Assembly (NCBI GenBank): GCA_003956705.1
Contig: QZCP01000037.1
Coordinates: 2,410 to 66,409 of the forward strand
Direction: 5' to 3'
Length of the DNA: 64,000 nt
From: Brevipalpus yothersi
Taxonomy: Eukaryota > Arthropoda > Arachnida > Trombidiformes > Tenuipalpidae
The notes beneath the pieces are model-generated. The model had not been told where the DNA came from and searched no databases. It worked only from the letters and a program-made list of their open reading frames with translations. Of the stretch, positions 23,660-38,535 are shown one piece after another (the stretch's first letter is position 1; every line of letters starts with the position of its first letter). A program made the translations under genes and the position numbers.

Positions 23660-26600
23660 CTTTGGCCAAAAAAGTCAAGTGAGAAACATTGAAAAGCTAA
23701 TGAGGCAAAGTACTGGGCAATTCTACTAAACAATAATACTCTTCAAAGTTCTTGGAAAGAGAAGAGAGAGACAGAAAACGAATAGTAAAAAAAGCTGTAT
23801 CATGGGGAGAGAGGAAGAGAAAAGTAATCATTTTTTTAGCCCTAAAAAAAGATCGAATAGCACATTCTAAACATTGTTTGCTCTAATTCTCTCTGGCTTC
23901 ATCACTTTTCTAGTGGATGCTTCTAAGCTTTCAGACACACACATCTACAATATACAGTCTATGGAAACGGTAAAAGCTAAACAGTGTTTGCCTGAAGAAT
24001 ACAGTAGACAATCAACTGTGATTTTCACCTTCTTCCGAGATTCTTTCTCTCTCTCTTTTAGCTGCCCTTTATCTTTTCAGCCATAACCAAGTGATATGCT
24101 TGTCTGTCACTAACTGTTATGATAGTAAACTGTGGAAAATTTTTTCTCCTCTCTAACGTTTCGATGTGTGTATTTGATAGTGTTCACATGAAAATCATTT
24201 CATCATCTTGTGGAGTGGAAAGAAAAAAAGGTCTCTCAGACAGAGAGGAATACTCAAGTAACCTGGAACCATAGTTCCAAGGAATACACTATACCCGACC
24301 GAGAGTGTCTAGTGTTTATATGTTGTGAGAATAGAACAAAAGACAAAGAGAGAGAGAAATAAAAATCAAGCTTTCTCCTCCATAAAACTCAAACACAATT
24401 TCAAAACAAAATTTGATTATGATCCATGATAGTGTGTGCGTCTGTAGAGCTCAATCTTGTGTAAAACTTTTCTCTCATTCCATAGCATATATTTTGAATC
24501 ATCATGTTAGAATTTTGTTATAATATTTCTACCACAACAATCTGAATCTGAAAATATGTCATAAATGTCTGATAAGGTTAAATCAAGTTAGCACCTGCTT
24601 GTATGCCAAAAGATAAGGTTTTCATCTTCAATTTGACATACTCTCGGGAATACTCTATTCTGATTTCATGATAGTCAAAGTAAATATAGCTCATGAAACT
24701 AGAAGTTATGCTAATTCAACTGATTCAACTTACCTTTCAATGTTCTCGCTTTTATCAGATCATCTGTATACGCACTATTTCCAAGTTCATTGTATGCCAT
24801 GATGGAGAATATATATTCCTGATCATCTTGTAAACCTTTCACAATGAATTGTGTACTATTTTTTGGATACACATCAGTATACATGAATGGATGATGTGAT
24901 ACTGCAGCGGCTGTGAATGAAGTGACCGGCATCGAAGATGATGAGGAAGATGAAGAAGATGAATAAGAAGAGGATGGAGATGATTCAAAATCATCAACAC
25001 CACTTGATGATGATACACTTATTGTACTTGAGCCATCATCATCAACAATTCCATCATATTTCTGGTATCTTATGCGAAATGATTGCTGAAGTCCACCATC
25101 AAAACCGGGAATCCATTTCAAAATAATCCATGAAGATGTCCGATTAACAACACGCAAAGCTAATGGTGTATCAGGCTTTGATGTTCGATTAAATTCGATT
25201 GATCTAGTCTCCAGACCAAGCTCATTGCGTGCCACACACTCATATGAACCATAGTCTGATGAGCTGACCGAATTAATATATAAAATACTTTGGTAAGTGA
25301 TGAGATCTAATTTGACTGTTGACTCGAGACGATATTTTGTGCCCATCAATGGATTATCTATGGATAACATTGAACCTTCTCTCATCCATTGGAATGTTAC
25401 ATTGGGAGCACCTTGAGCTCGACATATAAGACGTCCAATGGATCCATGATCGGAAGCAGATTTTGATAAAATTGGTGGATTAATAATTCTTGGTTTATCT
25501 GTTGGGTGCGATGATGATCAAATGCAGAAGTTATTATATGCGATGATGAATGGTTTCATCATGTATTGTTTGTGGATAGTAGTGATGGAAACAATAGAGA
25601 GGAAGAGAGAGAGAGAGAGAGAGAGAGAAATACATACAAAACAAAATTAGTATTGAGAATGCATATGTGAAATTGGTATAGAATAGATGAGATATGAGGT
25701 ATGTGAATGTGAATAAATGATGAATAGATGATAAAATCATTTGCATAACTTATTCAAGAATCTTCATTGAATAGATGTGTGAATGAGATTAAATTCATTG
25801 GCAAGTTTTCCAGAATTATATTTTCAGATCTTATGAGAGAGGAGCAAAATCCAACTGGACCAAAAAGTATTATTCTAACACCTCATGTAATATTGTTCCT
25901 TGTTTTCAATTATAAACAAGTCTCAAAATAGAACATATCATCCAGATCAATTGAAAAGAGAATCAAGTTCATAGTCTTAGTGATTGTCTATTTTTCTTAT
26001 CACTCGATATTCATAGCATTTCATCCATCTTTGACCTGAATTGGATAGCATTGATATGCTAATCATCAATGATACATTGAATTTGAACGATTTTTTATTT
26101 TTTCATTCGTTTTTCCCACATCTCAATCAGATCAAATGATAATGCAAGAAGTCCTGAAAAAAAGTTCAACGGTCTGAATATTTTATCGTAAAGTTGAAAG
26201 AATAGATTATGATAAGACGATTATCTCTGGAAAGAAAAAATCATCTTCTATCATAATTTCAATGAATGAATATATCAATAAATGAATCATGAACTGATAA
26301 TGCATTGGGAATCAAGCATTATTCCATTCTCTCTCTCTCTTCCGACTAATAGCGGAAGAAGTTATGATCTGATAAAATTATCATAGGTCATGGAACACTT
26401 CACATCACTTTGAGATGATCATAAATTCCAAAATCAGATTGGAAAAACTTTCACTCATCTGGAATTAGTGAACATTTTTGATAGTACAAAATCGAGAAAA
26501 GCTCATTCGAAGAAAAAATTCCACATAAAAGTATCTCCTCATCCTTCTATCCCTATCTCATTCTATCTGGATGAAAAGAATTTTGGACCCTCAGATAGGA

Positions 26601-29600
26601 GAATAAAAGGGACGTATAAAAATGATGTGTCTAGTCGGGAAGAGAATGAGGAAAGAATAAGGAAAAAGTACTGAAAAAAGAGTGAAAAGAGCGAGAGGTA
26701 TATATAACCTAGAGAAAAGAAAAATATTGAAAAATCTTAGCAAAACTCAGAGGACAAAAGATGAAAGATGACAATTTCGGACAAGCAAGAATGAAAATGA
26801 CATTATACAAAGAAAAAGGGTTATGAATTGCTAGCTTTTTCCGGGAATTTTGACAAAGAGAGTGGAGAGCAAATAAGAAGAAGATTGTCCTAAGCCGTAT
26901 AGCATCATGCAAGGAGAGAGAACAAGAAAGAAAAATAAAATAAGAAGAAAAGATATATCCACTAAAAGGTTCTCTTAATCAAAAGCGATGGCCGATTATA
27001 AAAACCCTAAATACCAACACTATTGGGACTGGTTACTATGAAATCTCTTCGGGAATCCATGTGTGTTTTGGGGTTTGATTTGTATTAGATGAGAAGAAGA
27101 CCAAGGCCTTTATTCAAAGCATCTTTGTCTCTTTCTTATTCTCAAAAACTGTGCCTCAGGAGAGATTGTTCAAGCTGTAAGATGATCAGCAAGTGAAGTA
27201 AAGATGGTAAGTCACTGACTTCCATTAAAAGAGAGAAGAGAGAGAAAGAAAAAGAAAGAGAGACTGATAACCAACTTAAATCCATTACAAAGCGGATCGA
27301 TGGTGACAAGCGATGGGACAATGGAATGAGACTTATGGAGATTGGAGCATTGAGACACAGAATAAGAGAGAGAGAGAGAGAGAAAAGATCAAATTCCCAA
27401 ATGCTCATAACTCATCATGACCAATGTCTACTGGTTGTCCTACGAAATGGTAAAGTAGCCTTGGAAAAGTAAACGGAAAAGATATCATAGGAATCCCGAG
27501 CGGATGAGAGAAAGAGAAAAAGAAAGATAGAGGGAGAGAGAGGGAGAGAATGGAGATAATTTCCAAGTCTCCAAGCATCTGATCATTCTGCTTGATCTAT
27601 TGGAGTTGAATAGTGTTTCAGGAGACGAATGATTTCCATTCTCAGATAGATGGTCCATTGAGATGGGGGAAGAGAGAGAGTGAGTAAGAAAAGGAATCGC
27701 GAAAGCAGTCTAGTTCACAGAGAATACAGATAGAAGATGGAAAAGAATCAACTAAAACAACGATTGTGACCAAATGTTCACCATCAAGACGGTCAATCTG
27801 GTGGTAAGAATGGTATCACATTGGTATTTTCTCTCTTTCCTCGCTGTGTGTATATATCTGTAAGCTTATTCAGATGGCTACAAGCTAGAAGACAAGTATA
27901 CTGGTATGATAAAGCAAAAGAATTCAATTTGTAAGGGAATCCTCAATGAGATTCTTGAATAAGTCAAGAGTGAACCTTGATCTAGGAAGATATTCTGGTT
28001 CATGGATAGTGCAAAATGTTTCCACATGTACTTACGCTTGACAATGAAATTTGCTACTGCAATTGATTTTGAACCAATTCCATTGTATGCTTCACACTCA
28101 TAGGCACCAGAATCATTTTGTGTAACATTGTGTATGATAAGGAATGATCTATTCTCTTCAAATGTTTGCTTGAGTCGTCCAGAATCCAATGGAATAGTAT
28201 GAATTGTGGTCATCGTGGGAGTTGATGATGATGGTCCAGAATCAATTCGATTTTGATCAAATTCATCAATTGGATGATCAATCATCTTGGAACGTGATCC
28301 ACTCAATAATCCACTGGTAGCAGCCACATAATCTGAATAATAACTAGGCTCACGACGATGCCATTTGATCATATCTTTGGTTATTGGATTGGCATCGACT
28401 CGACATTCTAAGTAAGCTGTTCGGCCAACATCTTCCATCACTAAATCACTTGTTTTGATTATGATTGCAGGATCTGAATGGAGGGAGAAGAATCAATTGA
28501 TAAAGAGAGATTAGTGATTATATTTATTGGAAAAGATGGGCAAAAAAATTGTACGACAAATATTTCCAATCACATCTGATGGGCAAGTGATTCCAATGAT
28601 AATTTACTATACTGTGGGATCAAAAGTTATAATGATAATAGACTGAATGGTACACACTAGTGCAGTCAGGCAGCGTGTATTTTTTTGTCAATCAATCAGA
28701 TGGGAAGTTCCATCGAAAAATTGGATATAGCTTCGATGAATCATGTGTGTATGAATAGAGAATTCTCTATAAATGCTTCAGGATGAATGTATATGCATAC
28801 ATGGGAAAATATTATCATAAGAATACTAGAGTATGTGTGTTCTGTGTGTCTAGATATATTTGCCTGTCGCTTAAAATATTCCAGTGTAAAATAAACATGA
28901 TCGAAGAACTGGAAGAATAAATGGATCATAGTTTCATGAAGTGAAACGAGAAGGAAAAAGAAGAGAAAGTAACTGAAGAGTATTGTTCTTCATCTCAGAT
29001 TTGACTTTGTCTCACTTCCTATTCTAGTTTGCAAAATATTTTAATGGGATTTGTGTCCATGAAATGGAGTCTGAAATCATTGTTTTGACATATCTCGTAA
29101 TTTTCCCCTTCTTTACCAGTATACATATGTGGGTGTATAAAGTGTCTAGGGAGTTGATGCATGCCTTTACAGTATTTGATTTGACTATCTTGTTTTCTCA
29201 GGATGCATATTCGACACACACAATAAGAATAGTAGAATAGAAGAATTCCATCAGATCAGATTACGATCGTCTACGATTGTGAAACCCCTCACAAAAAACC
29301 TCATTCAAACTATTTTCTTTCGCTATCATGAATCCCAACCTGAATGCTTGATAAAACAGTGAAATACGTTCCACATTTCATGGAGTTGTCAGTTAGAAGG
29401 GAGAGATAATTCTCAAAAGTAAGCCAAATAGGTGAATAATAGTCACACTCAAAACTGTTCACTGTTTCTTGAGACTTCACGGATCTGATTCTCACCTAAT
29501 ATTGTATATTAGAAACCACTCGAGAAACATGAATCTGAAATAAATCATGAATTTTGACTGTATCTGAATTTGTATTCATTTGTTTTTCTCTGGAATAGCC

Positions 29601-32600
29601 ACTTAAAAATACAGTGGGACAGATGGTCTGCAAAATGAATGGGTGTGGAAGCATAATCCTTCACGTCAGAACTGAAAGCATTCCAAAACAACGAAATAGG
29701 TTCCCACATCAGTTTGTAGTTCTAAGAAATCTGTATTCTCAATTGTAAGTATGATGTATATGAGTAATCTAGATTACTGGACATTGTTCATGTTGCTTGT
29801 GTGTAAAGTTCCAATACACACACATATACACACTGGAGCAGTATGAACAGAGAAACAACATCAACCAAATCAATGAAGTTCACAGTCTTGTCAAGGTTGA
29901 GACATTTTTTCTTCCATGCTTGGATAGAGGTTATCAGAAGGGAGAAGAAGAGAATATTAGAAGGAATATCGAAAGCTGTTAGTGATAAAAATTGGTGTAT
30001 TGAAGAGGAAAGTGTTGGACTGCTTTTTCTTCGAGAGCAAAGAAGGCGAAAGAGAACCGAAAGAAAAAAAATCAAATAGATTCTGATTGATATGTCTGAC
30101 TGTCTGCCCCCTGATATTTTCCTCTTTACTGGTTAACTATGGACAGCTACTCATCCAGAGCCTTTTAGCTAAAAAGGCTGACCAATGAAGAATACCATCT
30201 TCATTCATCCATATCAATCTATTACTTGACAAATATCGCTCTCATGAGCATCATATCATTCTTTCTATAGTTGATTTTGTCAATTCTTTCACCTTTCTTT
30301 CTTTCACACTTTCACCTCTTCTTCTTCAATACACATTTATCTGTACATTTCCTATTGACCAACTTAACTTAGTTTTACACACTGTGTCAGTCTGAAGAAT
30401 TGTTTTCTTGGTATATTCTTGCTCCTTTCAAGACAGTATATCTTTTTTCAAGTTCATCAAACTTGGACTCAAATTCCAAATCATCGTTCTTACTTCTCCA
30501 AGATATGACTGAATCCTCTTTAATATGGTTGCCTAAAACTGAGAAAGTCTTGATGGTATTGATTTTTAGATAAATGAGCATTCTATGTGTATTTCTCCTG
30601 AAATAGGATCTACATTATCATCAGTAAATCAAATCAAGTTGCAGATGAACGATAAAATATGTTGGCCCTATTTTATCTATCTATCTGGTGAATGATGGGA
30701 AAAGATCAATCGTGTCTTCTTGAGTATTGCTGAATAAGGTGGATCTGAAATTTTTTCTTATTTACTCTGTGCTCATCCCAATTGACCAGTCAACATTCGA
30801 GAAAGTATTACTATGCCTAAGCGTATGTGTATATATATATGGTGTCTACGTCCAGAACTTTGTCCACTCTCAATACTGTGAGAATCAAGCTTATTTCTTG
30901 ATCCTTACTCTTATTTCCTCAACAAATTTCCGTTTTGCCCTGAATGAGAGTCCATTTTTCTTCTACCAATATAATGATAACAGAAAAGAGCGAGAATAGA
31001 GAAATGATATCAAGCGAATGAGAATTGATAGAGAAAGAGAAAAGAAAGGAAAGAAAGAAAGAGAAAAAGAGAAAAAGTAACATGAAGATGAACATCTTGG
31101 GGCAAAGACTAAGAAATAAGAAGAACGTAAAGATAGAATGCTTGTGATGATGTGGATATTATTTCAAGATATTAGAAAACTAAGTTCATTTCGATGAACA
31201 TCAGACACTCACACTAGGTTTTGTGGAATTATATGAGATATATATCTATCTATCTGTGATGGGATAGAGTCGATGAAAAGACTGTGTCTCACTTCATGTG
31301 GATGCTCGAGGGTAACAATTCTTCACATCATCATGCTTCCATTGGCTGAACAGACTTTTATTCCCTTCTCTCTCTTTCAGATTTTCTATCATCTTCATGG
31401 CTGACAATTCATTAGATGCTACGTTGATTGTGCTTGATTATATCTCATTCTTTTTCTCAAAGACTATCGCAGCCCAGAATTCATCATAAGTCTTCATGAG
31501 ACTTCATGAAACTATCTTACTAGTCAGCAAGTGAAAGTAGACGAAAATGATGATGAAGAAGAAGACGAAGAAAAAGTGAGAAAAAAATTAGCCCAACTGA
31601 TACATTTCCTAGTATGTGAAGTGTATACCAACAGATTGCAATAATCTAACCTTTGCATTTCTCTCTCTCCAACTATTACTCTCTTTCTCTCTCTTCTATC
31701 CTATTCTCATGATATATATTTCGATTCATTCCTCATGAACGCTTCTCTAGATTGAAAGCACAAAATTAGCTTTCCACCTCAATCTTTCTCTCTCCCCACT
31801 AATGAAGCTATCAGCCCATGAAGAATGCTACTTGATAAACTTTCATATCATCTATATATATATAATCTAATGTACGTCTGGAATTCACACAGTTGAAGAA
31901 TAATCGCAAGAGTATCATTCTACCAGAACTATGAACTTTATCACTTCACTGACACTCTAGGCAAAATCATTATATTGAAGAGACACATGATTTATACTGT
32001 ATACTATATAACCAGCTGGAAGTATGCTGTATGATCAAATAGTTGAGAAAAGTGTCTACTATTTTTCAACTTTTGATACTATAGAAGTGGAAAATTTCAC
32101 ATATGAATACGATATTTGAAGATAAATTGGAATTAAAGAGAGAGATAAATTTTCCAAGAGAAATTAACTTATTCTCATTTCTCAGAGCTAATTGGTATTC
32201 TTTTGACCAGATCTACTGGGCTCTCAAGAGTCATTAAAATGCATAAATTACATGAGAGTAACCAAAAGTCTTACGAAAATTTTGAATCATTTGCTCATCA
32301 ATGATTATGGAGAAAATTTGCATACTTTAAAGTGTTTAAATACATAAAATATGAATAATAGGATAAACCAAAAAAGTGAGATAGATATAATGAAACTATA
32401 TACTTACAATTAACATTAATTTTGAAAGTTGTTTTGGTGGTCCCTTGTGTATTGGATGCTTCCAGTCTATATGTGCCCGAATCTATTCGAGAAACATTGA
32501 CTATCTCAAGAATTGATCCATTCTTAATGAAACGTAACGAATCCATGTCAGATCTTGGCCCATCAAGCTTGGACCACCGATATGAAATGTTGGACGGATT

Positions 32601-35600
32601 CCCTTTGGCTGTAATATTGATTGAAGCTGATTTTCCTTCGGTCAATTCCATGATTGACATAGGATCATTGATGAACTCAGGCTTGTCTGTTAATTTTGCG
32701 TGTGTGCATGTGAGTATGTGTGTGTGTGAGGTTCGTTTGTCAGATAAAAATATATATATTTTTTTTGGTCCCGGATGATGAGGTTGAGAATGAGAATTAT
32801 CCATCAAACGATGAAGAGAGAAAAGATGAGTGAATGAAGTGATGCAGTTGAGAGAAAGAGAGAGAAAAAAGAATGATGAAGAGAGAAAGAGAAGGAAAAA
32901 AGAGTAAAAAACGTAATGTTAGAACAAGATTCTCTTTTTGGAGGCCAATTTTACGGTTATAAGGATCAAAATGTGTGTAGAATTTGGAATCATCAACACA
33001 CACATAGAAAGCAGAAAAGGAATGACATGAAGAGAGAGAAAGAGAGAGAAAAGTTTACAGAGATTGATAAAAATTTCGAGAGTCAAGTGTAGAGAGAATG
33101 AACATTTGACATGAAAGTTAGTAGCAGCATGGAGAAAGAGAGAACAAAAATAGAGCAAAAATGTCAAATACATGAGAGGATAAAGTGGAAGCAAAGAGAT
33201 TGGCAAACGATATTCTGCTTGAAGTGATCTTAAAGGGAATACAACAAAAAGTGTATAAAACAAGCAACAAGATGCGAGAGAGAAAAGAATGGATGCTGAT
33301 AAACCGATAAATGTTTGAACAGTGGAAGTTAAAGCAGTGAAAAATTGTGAATTGAGCAAGAGAGAGAAGAAAAAGATCGAAATGAGAAACAAACAACATT
33401 CGTAGAGGCAAAATTTCGATTATATGTGCAACACCAATTCGTTTGCGTATGCATGACAAGTAATGAACAGATCTTCGATGTTCTTGTGTTCAGGGCAAAA
33501 TTTACACTCAAACCGATATTCAGTTGGTATGAATAAGAAACCAGGTGAAGAATATCAGCTGGATAGGAAAAGGTGGATCTGACAGAAAAAGAAGTAAGCA
33601 GCAAAAGAAAAAGAAAGCGAGAAGATATGATTTCGAAATTCCAGGAAAACGTAGAGAAAGAAAATAAAAAGTTATCAACTCATTCTTTCAGGGTATATTA
33701 ATATAGTATTAATATGGAAAACATTGTTTCTTTGCATGGTTGGAATTGGAAAATAAACAAAAATTGGTGCTAGGAAAATGATTTCACATCGGATTGGAAA
33801 TTGTTGACAGTCAGATGAAGTCTAGAATATTTTCTGTTCAAATTAGGAAAAGTCATGAAGTTTTCCAAGAGAAAATCGAAAGATACCAAAAAGAATCAAA
33901 GTTAAGGTGAAAATATCAACAAATAAAGCCAAAAAAAGAAATTTCCTTATGCGTGTGTAGCTTTGAATTAAAATATTGTTGTTAGGCGTATTTTGTTTCA
34001 TGAAATTCGAAGAAAAAAGACAGATAGAGAAAAGAAAATAGGCAAATGTCACTACATTTTAGGATTCTTCCTCTATTTGACTCAGCAAAACAATCTGACT
34101 GGTTGAATCAATAAAGTAAAAGAAATGAGGACATTTGAACAGTATATTTAAATGAACGAGACACATGGTGAACGAATAGAAAGAGGAATATGCATATCAG
34201 ATAATATAAATATCAAGATAAGAGAGGGAAAAATGTTCATGAAGCAGAATACTTGGGAAGCTGTGCGGAGTATATTTATGTTCAAATAATAAGAAGTGGA
34301 AAAATACTATCAATATAGTTGGAAATAAGAGAGCTTTGAAACAACAACAAGAATATATACTCAAGTAACACTGGTTAATGTATCATCTCTTTTCTAGCAC
34401 TCTTTCGTTCCATTGTGATAGAATAAATTTGCATAAGATATCGTAAAATAAGTATACACACAGACACACATATACATATTTGCATCTTTTCTTCTCCTAT
34501 TTTGTTCACTAGTAATTATTATTGGGTGAATGCTGTGATTTTTCTATGGACGAATCTAACAAGACACATCTCTCACTATATATATAAGTGTGTGTGTGCA
34601 TATATATTTACCGATAAGAAGTACACATCTAATCCTCAGAATATATGCTCAAATCAAGTGAGATGATGAGTATATGCACAAATGCAAAATGAAGAGAAAA
34701 GAATCGATTTTTGGGCAATCGAATTGGCTCAGATATAAGGTTCAACATACAAGGTGGGAATGGGAAAGAATTCAGTTGAAGTAAGTGGAAAATGCAATAT
34801 AAACACATACATGTATACAGGACAAACATTGATGGACTTGAGAAGTGAGAAATAAGTATCCAAAAGATTACAAACACAGATAAATGATAGATGAAAATGA
34901 ACATTTTCAATATCATTCAAGAATCTTGGAGACACATTGGAAATGTAGGTAAAGGTAAAAGATGGAATTCTGTGTGCAAGATTAGTGGGAAAAGATTATC
35001 ACACACAAGCAATCATGGTCATAATCAGATTGATTGGATAATGCATTTTCTCAAGTAGGACCTTCTAGAAGGACCTTATATAAGAAATGAATGTAGGTGT
35101 AAGATGCTCAAATAAGATGATGAGAAAAGGAAAAAAAAGAGGAATCTTACATAAATACACACATATATACACTCATGGATCCACATAAATGCACATGAAA
35201 AACAGATAAATTGACAATCATTTGATCAACACTCATAAATTGTATTGGATCAATCAACTTACATCGTACACTCAATGTAAATGCATCGTGTACACTTTGT
35301 TGCATAATTTTATTGGTCGCTTGACAAATGAATAGGGATCCATCATCTTCGGTGGTCACATTGAGCCGAATAGTGGCTCGAGTTGATTTACCACGATAAG
35401 ATGAATTAACAATTGATTCGTGTGTATTAATTAATTGTATACCATTACGTTTCCATACCACTTCGGCTGGTGGATTTGAGCTGGCCGATTCACATGTTAA
35501 ATTAACTGAGCTACCCGATTTAGGTCGACCTGGTGTTGATTTAATTGAAACTTTGGACGGAGCAACTGGAATTTGATTATGGATCACATTGATCAAGATA

Positions 35601-38442
35601 TGATAAATTTGATTTCCCGCCAAAATGTGGAGGGAAATATAATTCAGACCATCGATGACCATCATTAGTATCAAGCATGGTTTTGAGGTCATCCATCAGT
35701 AAATGTGTATTTATGTATATGTGTGGTTGAAGAGTGTATACAAAGTTATAAGATGTGTATGTGATTTGAATGTCAGATGAGAATAGTAAGAATATAGGGA
35801 ATACAGGAAGAGGAAGAAGAAAAAAAGTGATGAAGAAAAGAGAGAGAGAGAGAAAGAAATGTGAGTGAAAAGAAGAAAATATATTCAAATATAATGCAAA
35901 TTTTAAAACTTGCCAGTCTAGTCTGTCATCTCATATATCTTGTCTGGCTTTTACATAGTTCTGTATAACTGTATAATGTGCCTATCTTATGTCTATTCTT
36001 ATGTCAAGACATTGAAAATTGTCTCTCTCAATAGTGAACGTGAATAAGATTCCAACATTCTCATGGTCAATCAAAATTTGTTCTAGAATAATTTGTCATA
36101 CACTAAATTAACTAGTTTGAATAGATAAATTTTGATTGTGTATACTAGTCATGTATTGTTTTAGGATCTATAAATTTTGTTTCATGCCTCTTGACCAGAC
36201 TCGCCTTCTCATTTGCTAGTGGGTGGCGGTGTGGGTGGCAAGTGGTACAAACATGCATACATATATACTCACAATAAACGTTAAATCTAATTGTTGCATT
36301 TAAAGGCCTACTGGTGACTGGATTACTTGCTTCACAACGATATGCAGCTCCATTATCAGAATATTTAACGAGTACAGATAATTCTGATATTGAGGCACCT
36401 GATGTGGTGGTTCGAGTGAAACCGGACATTATTTCTTCCGATTCTTTGAACCATTTAAGTGTGGCAAATGGATTACCACCTTGAGATTCACATGTTAATC
36501 GTTTCAAAGTGCCTGATCGAATAGCTGTCAAATTATCGTAACCTATTATGGACGGCTTATATGGAGGATCTAAGAAGGAGTTTGATTTGATTTGATTTGA
36601 TTGTGAAGTAAAGATGAATGTGTATTCCATGCGATTGTTAAGGCAATTATCATCCATGGTAAGCATTGAGATAAAGGAATAGAGTGAGAAAAGGTTTAGG
36701 ATAAGAGGAAAGGAAGGAGAAAGAGAAAGAAGAGATTGAAAAGTTAATGATTAAGTAACTAAATTGATATGTCCGATTATGTTATCACATAAATGAAACT
36801 ATTTTGGCCAATCGAAATGCTTTCCCAGAGCAATGACCGGAACATACATCAAGTGATAGTAGTTGTAGTGATAGTAGTTTATGAATGAATATGATGATGA
36901 ATGACTTGACCAGTGGCCATAAGATGAATGATCATGCAAAATATTATCATGTTCAGTAGAGAAGAGAAAGAATGAGATAAAGGAATCTGAGAGATGAACA
37001 TTTTTTATCTTTCTCAAAGTTATCATAGTGAATTACTTATATACACACACAATCAAACTAAGAGAAGATGGACATTTGTTATTGATAGTATTCAAGTGGA
37101 ACTGTGTCGATGACTTTTCCTAACTTTATGATGTTCATTTTTCCCATTGAACCAAGTCATAGTTGAAGATGATAAACGAGAATCATGATAGGAAGACAAT
37201 TTGGAATCTCGTGAGAATATCATACGAGTTGATATTGAAGATCATTCAACAGGGAAAAGAAGAAGAAAATTTTCAAATGGATATATTCTCGGGGTAAAAA
37301 TGAGAAAAAACAATTGTCAATCTGAACTCAAGAATGATCATCAAGAATGATGATAATAAGCTTAACAATGATTTTCGATATCATGTTACAGTTTGACTCA
37401 ATTGTCAATGTAAGAAAGAGAGAAAGAGAAACAAAGAGAAATATTCTCTCACTATATCATATTTCTGTAGATAAAAGATATTATTTCACAGATTTGGAGA
37501 ATCTTTTGTAAACTGAAAATGAGTAACAAAGAGTGGAAGATGAAGAAGAGGGAAAAACAAAAACCCTCCAAAAAAAAATAAACACAAAATGACCGAATCA
37601 TGTCAATTCTCTCTTTTTGCTTAATCTTCTTCCAAGAGTTGTCCAAAAGCTATCGGAGGACTGATCATTGGAGTGGAAGTAAAACGAAAAAAAAAAATCT
37701 CAGAGTATACTCTCATTAAGAATCTATGATCTGAGTCTATTCCAATGATGAGTGTGAATAGTATCGAGAAAAGGAATCCACATCAACTCTCACTTATTCT
37801 CTCTATGCTCATTCTTTCGTCCATGGAATACGATTGATTACGAATGAGAGCATCATCTTTTTTGATTCTCATCACTTTTTTTCTTTTTTTCCCTACTCTT
37901 GACTCATGGAAGATTTTCTCTCTCTCTCTTCTATCGGGTCGATGGAGACACTTTATGGGTGACCAAATGATTGAAAGAAGAAGACATCCAAAGAGAGATG
38001 ATTGGAGTGAAGAAATGGGAGGAAGAATAAAATGAAAGTGAGAAGGTGCAAGTGTGTGAATTGAGCAAAAGAACATCGAGACAAGAGAGTGGACATTCAA
38101 AAGATGGACAGAATGATCGATTTCAATGACAGGATCCAGTAGAGAGAGTAAAATAAGATGACATGTTGGTGAGGAGAGAAAGAGATGTCCTCTTTCTCTC
38201 TTGTTAGATCATCTTACGTCTAAGGTGGAAGGCTCATAAGACGTGAGAAAGAGGATAGAGCTTGGACCATGAAAAGAAGAACGAAAAATGTATCAAAGCT
38301 ACCAGAGAGGAAGAGAGGAAGAGAGGAAGAGAGGAAGATGAAAGTATGAAAAGCCATTCAACTTGCGATTCGTTTCCATAACTGTATTCACAAGTCACTC
38401 TTGTTCAATTTGTTCACACTTGTGTAATCCAATCGAAGTTTT

Positions 38443-38535
<93 letters not shown>

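Larger units (their letters stand above)
13185..28035 (-). other. Introns K/L to O/P of the nephrin-like gene (interrupted by exons L to O)
   Basis: Introns 25,499-28,035, 22,769-24,733, 18,076-22,594, 15,074-17,905 and 13,185-14,931, plus the short 12,677-13,017. They contain GA/CT microsatellites (15,756-15,789; 23,024-23,094; 25,602-25,629), short trinucleotide stretches and AT-rich filler. No further gene is recognised. Confidence 0.65.

Noticed and set aside
32422..32778. 118-codon plus-strand ORF
   Set aside because: Antisense shadow of Ig7 exon J, whose minus-strand frame has intact splice sites and an Ig pattern.
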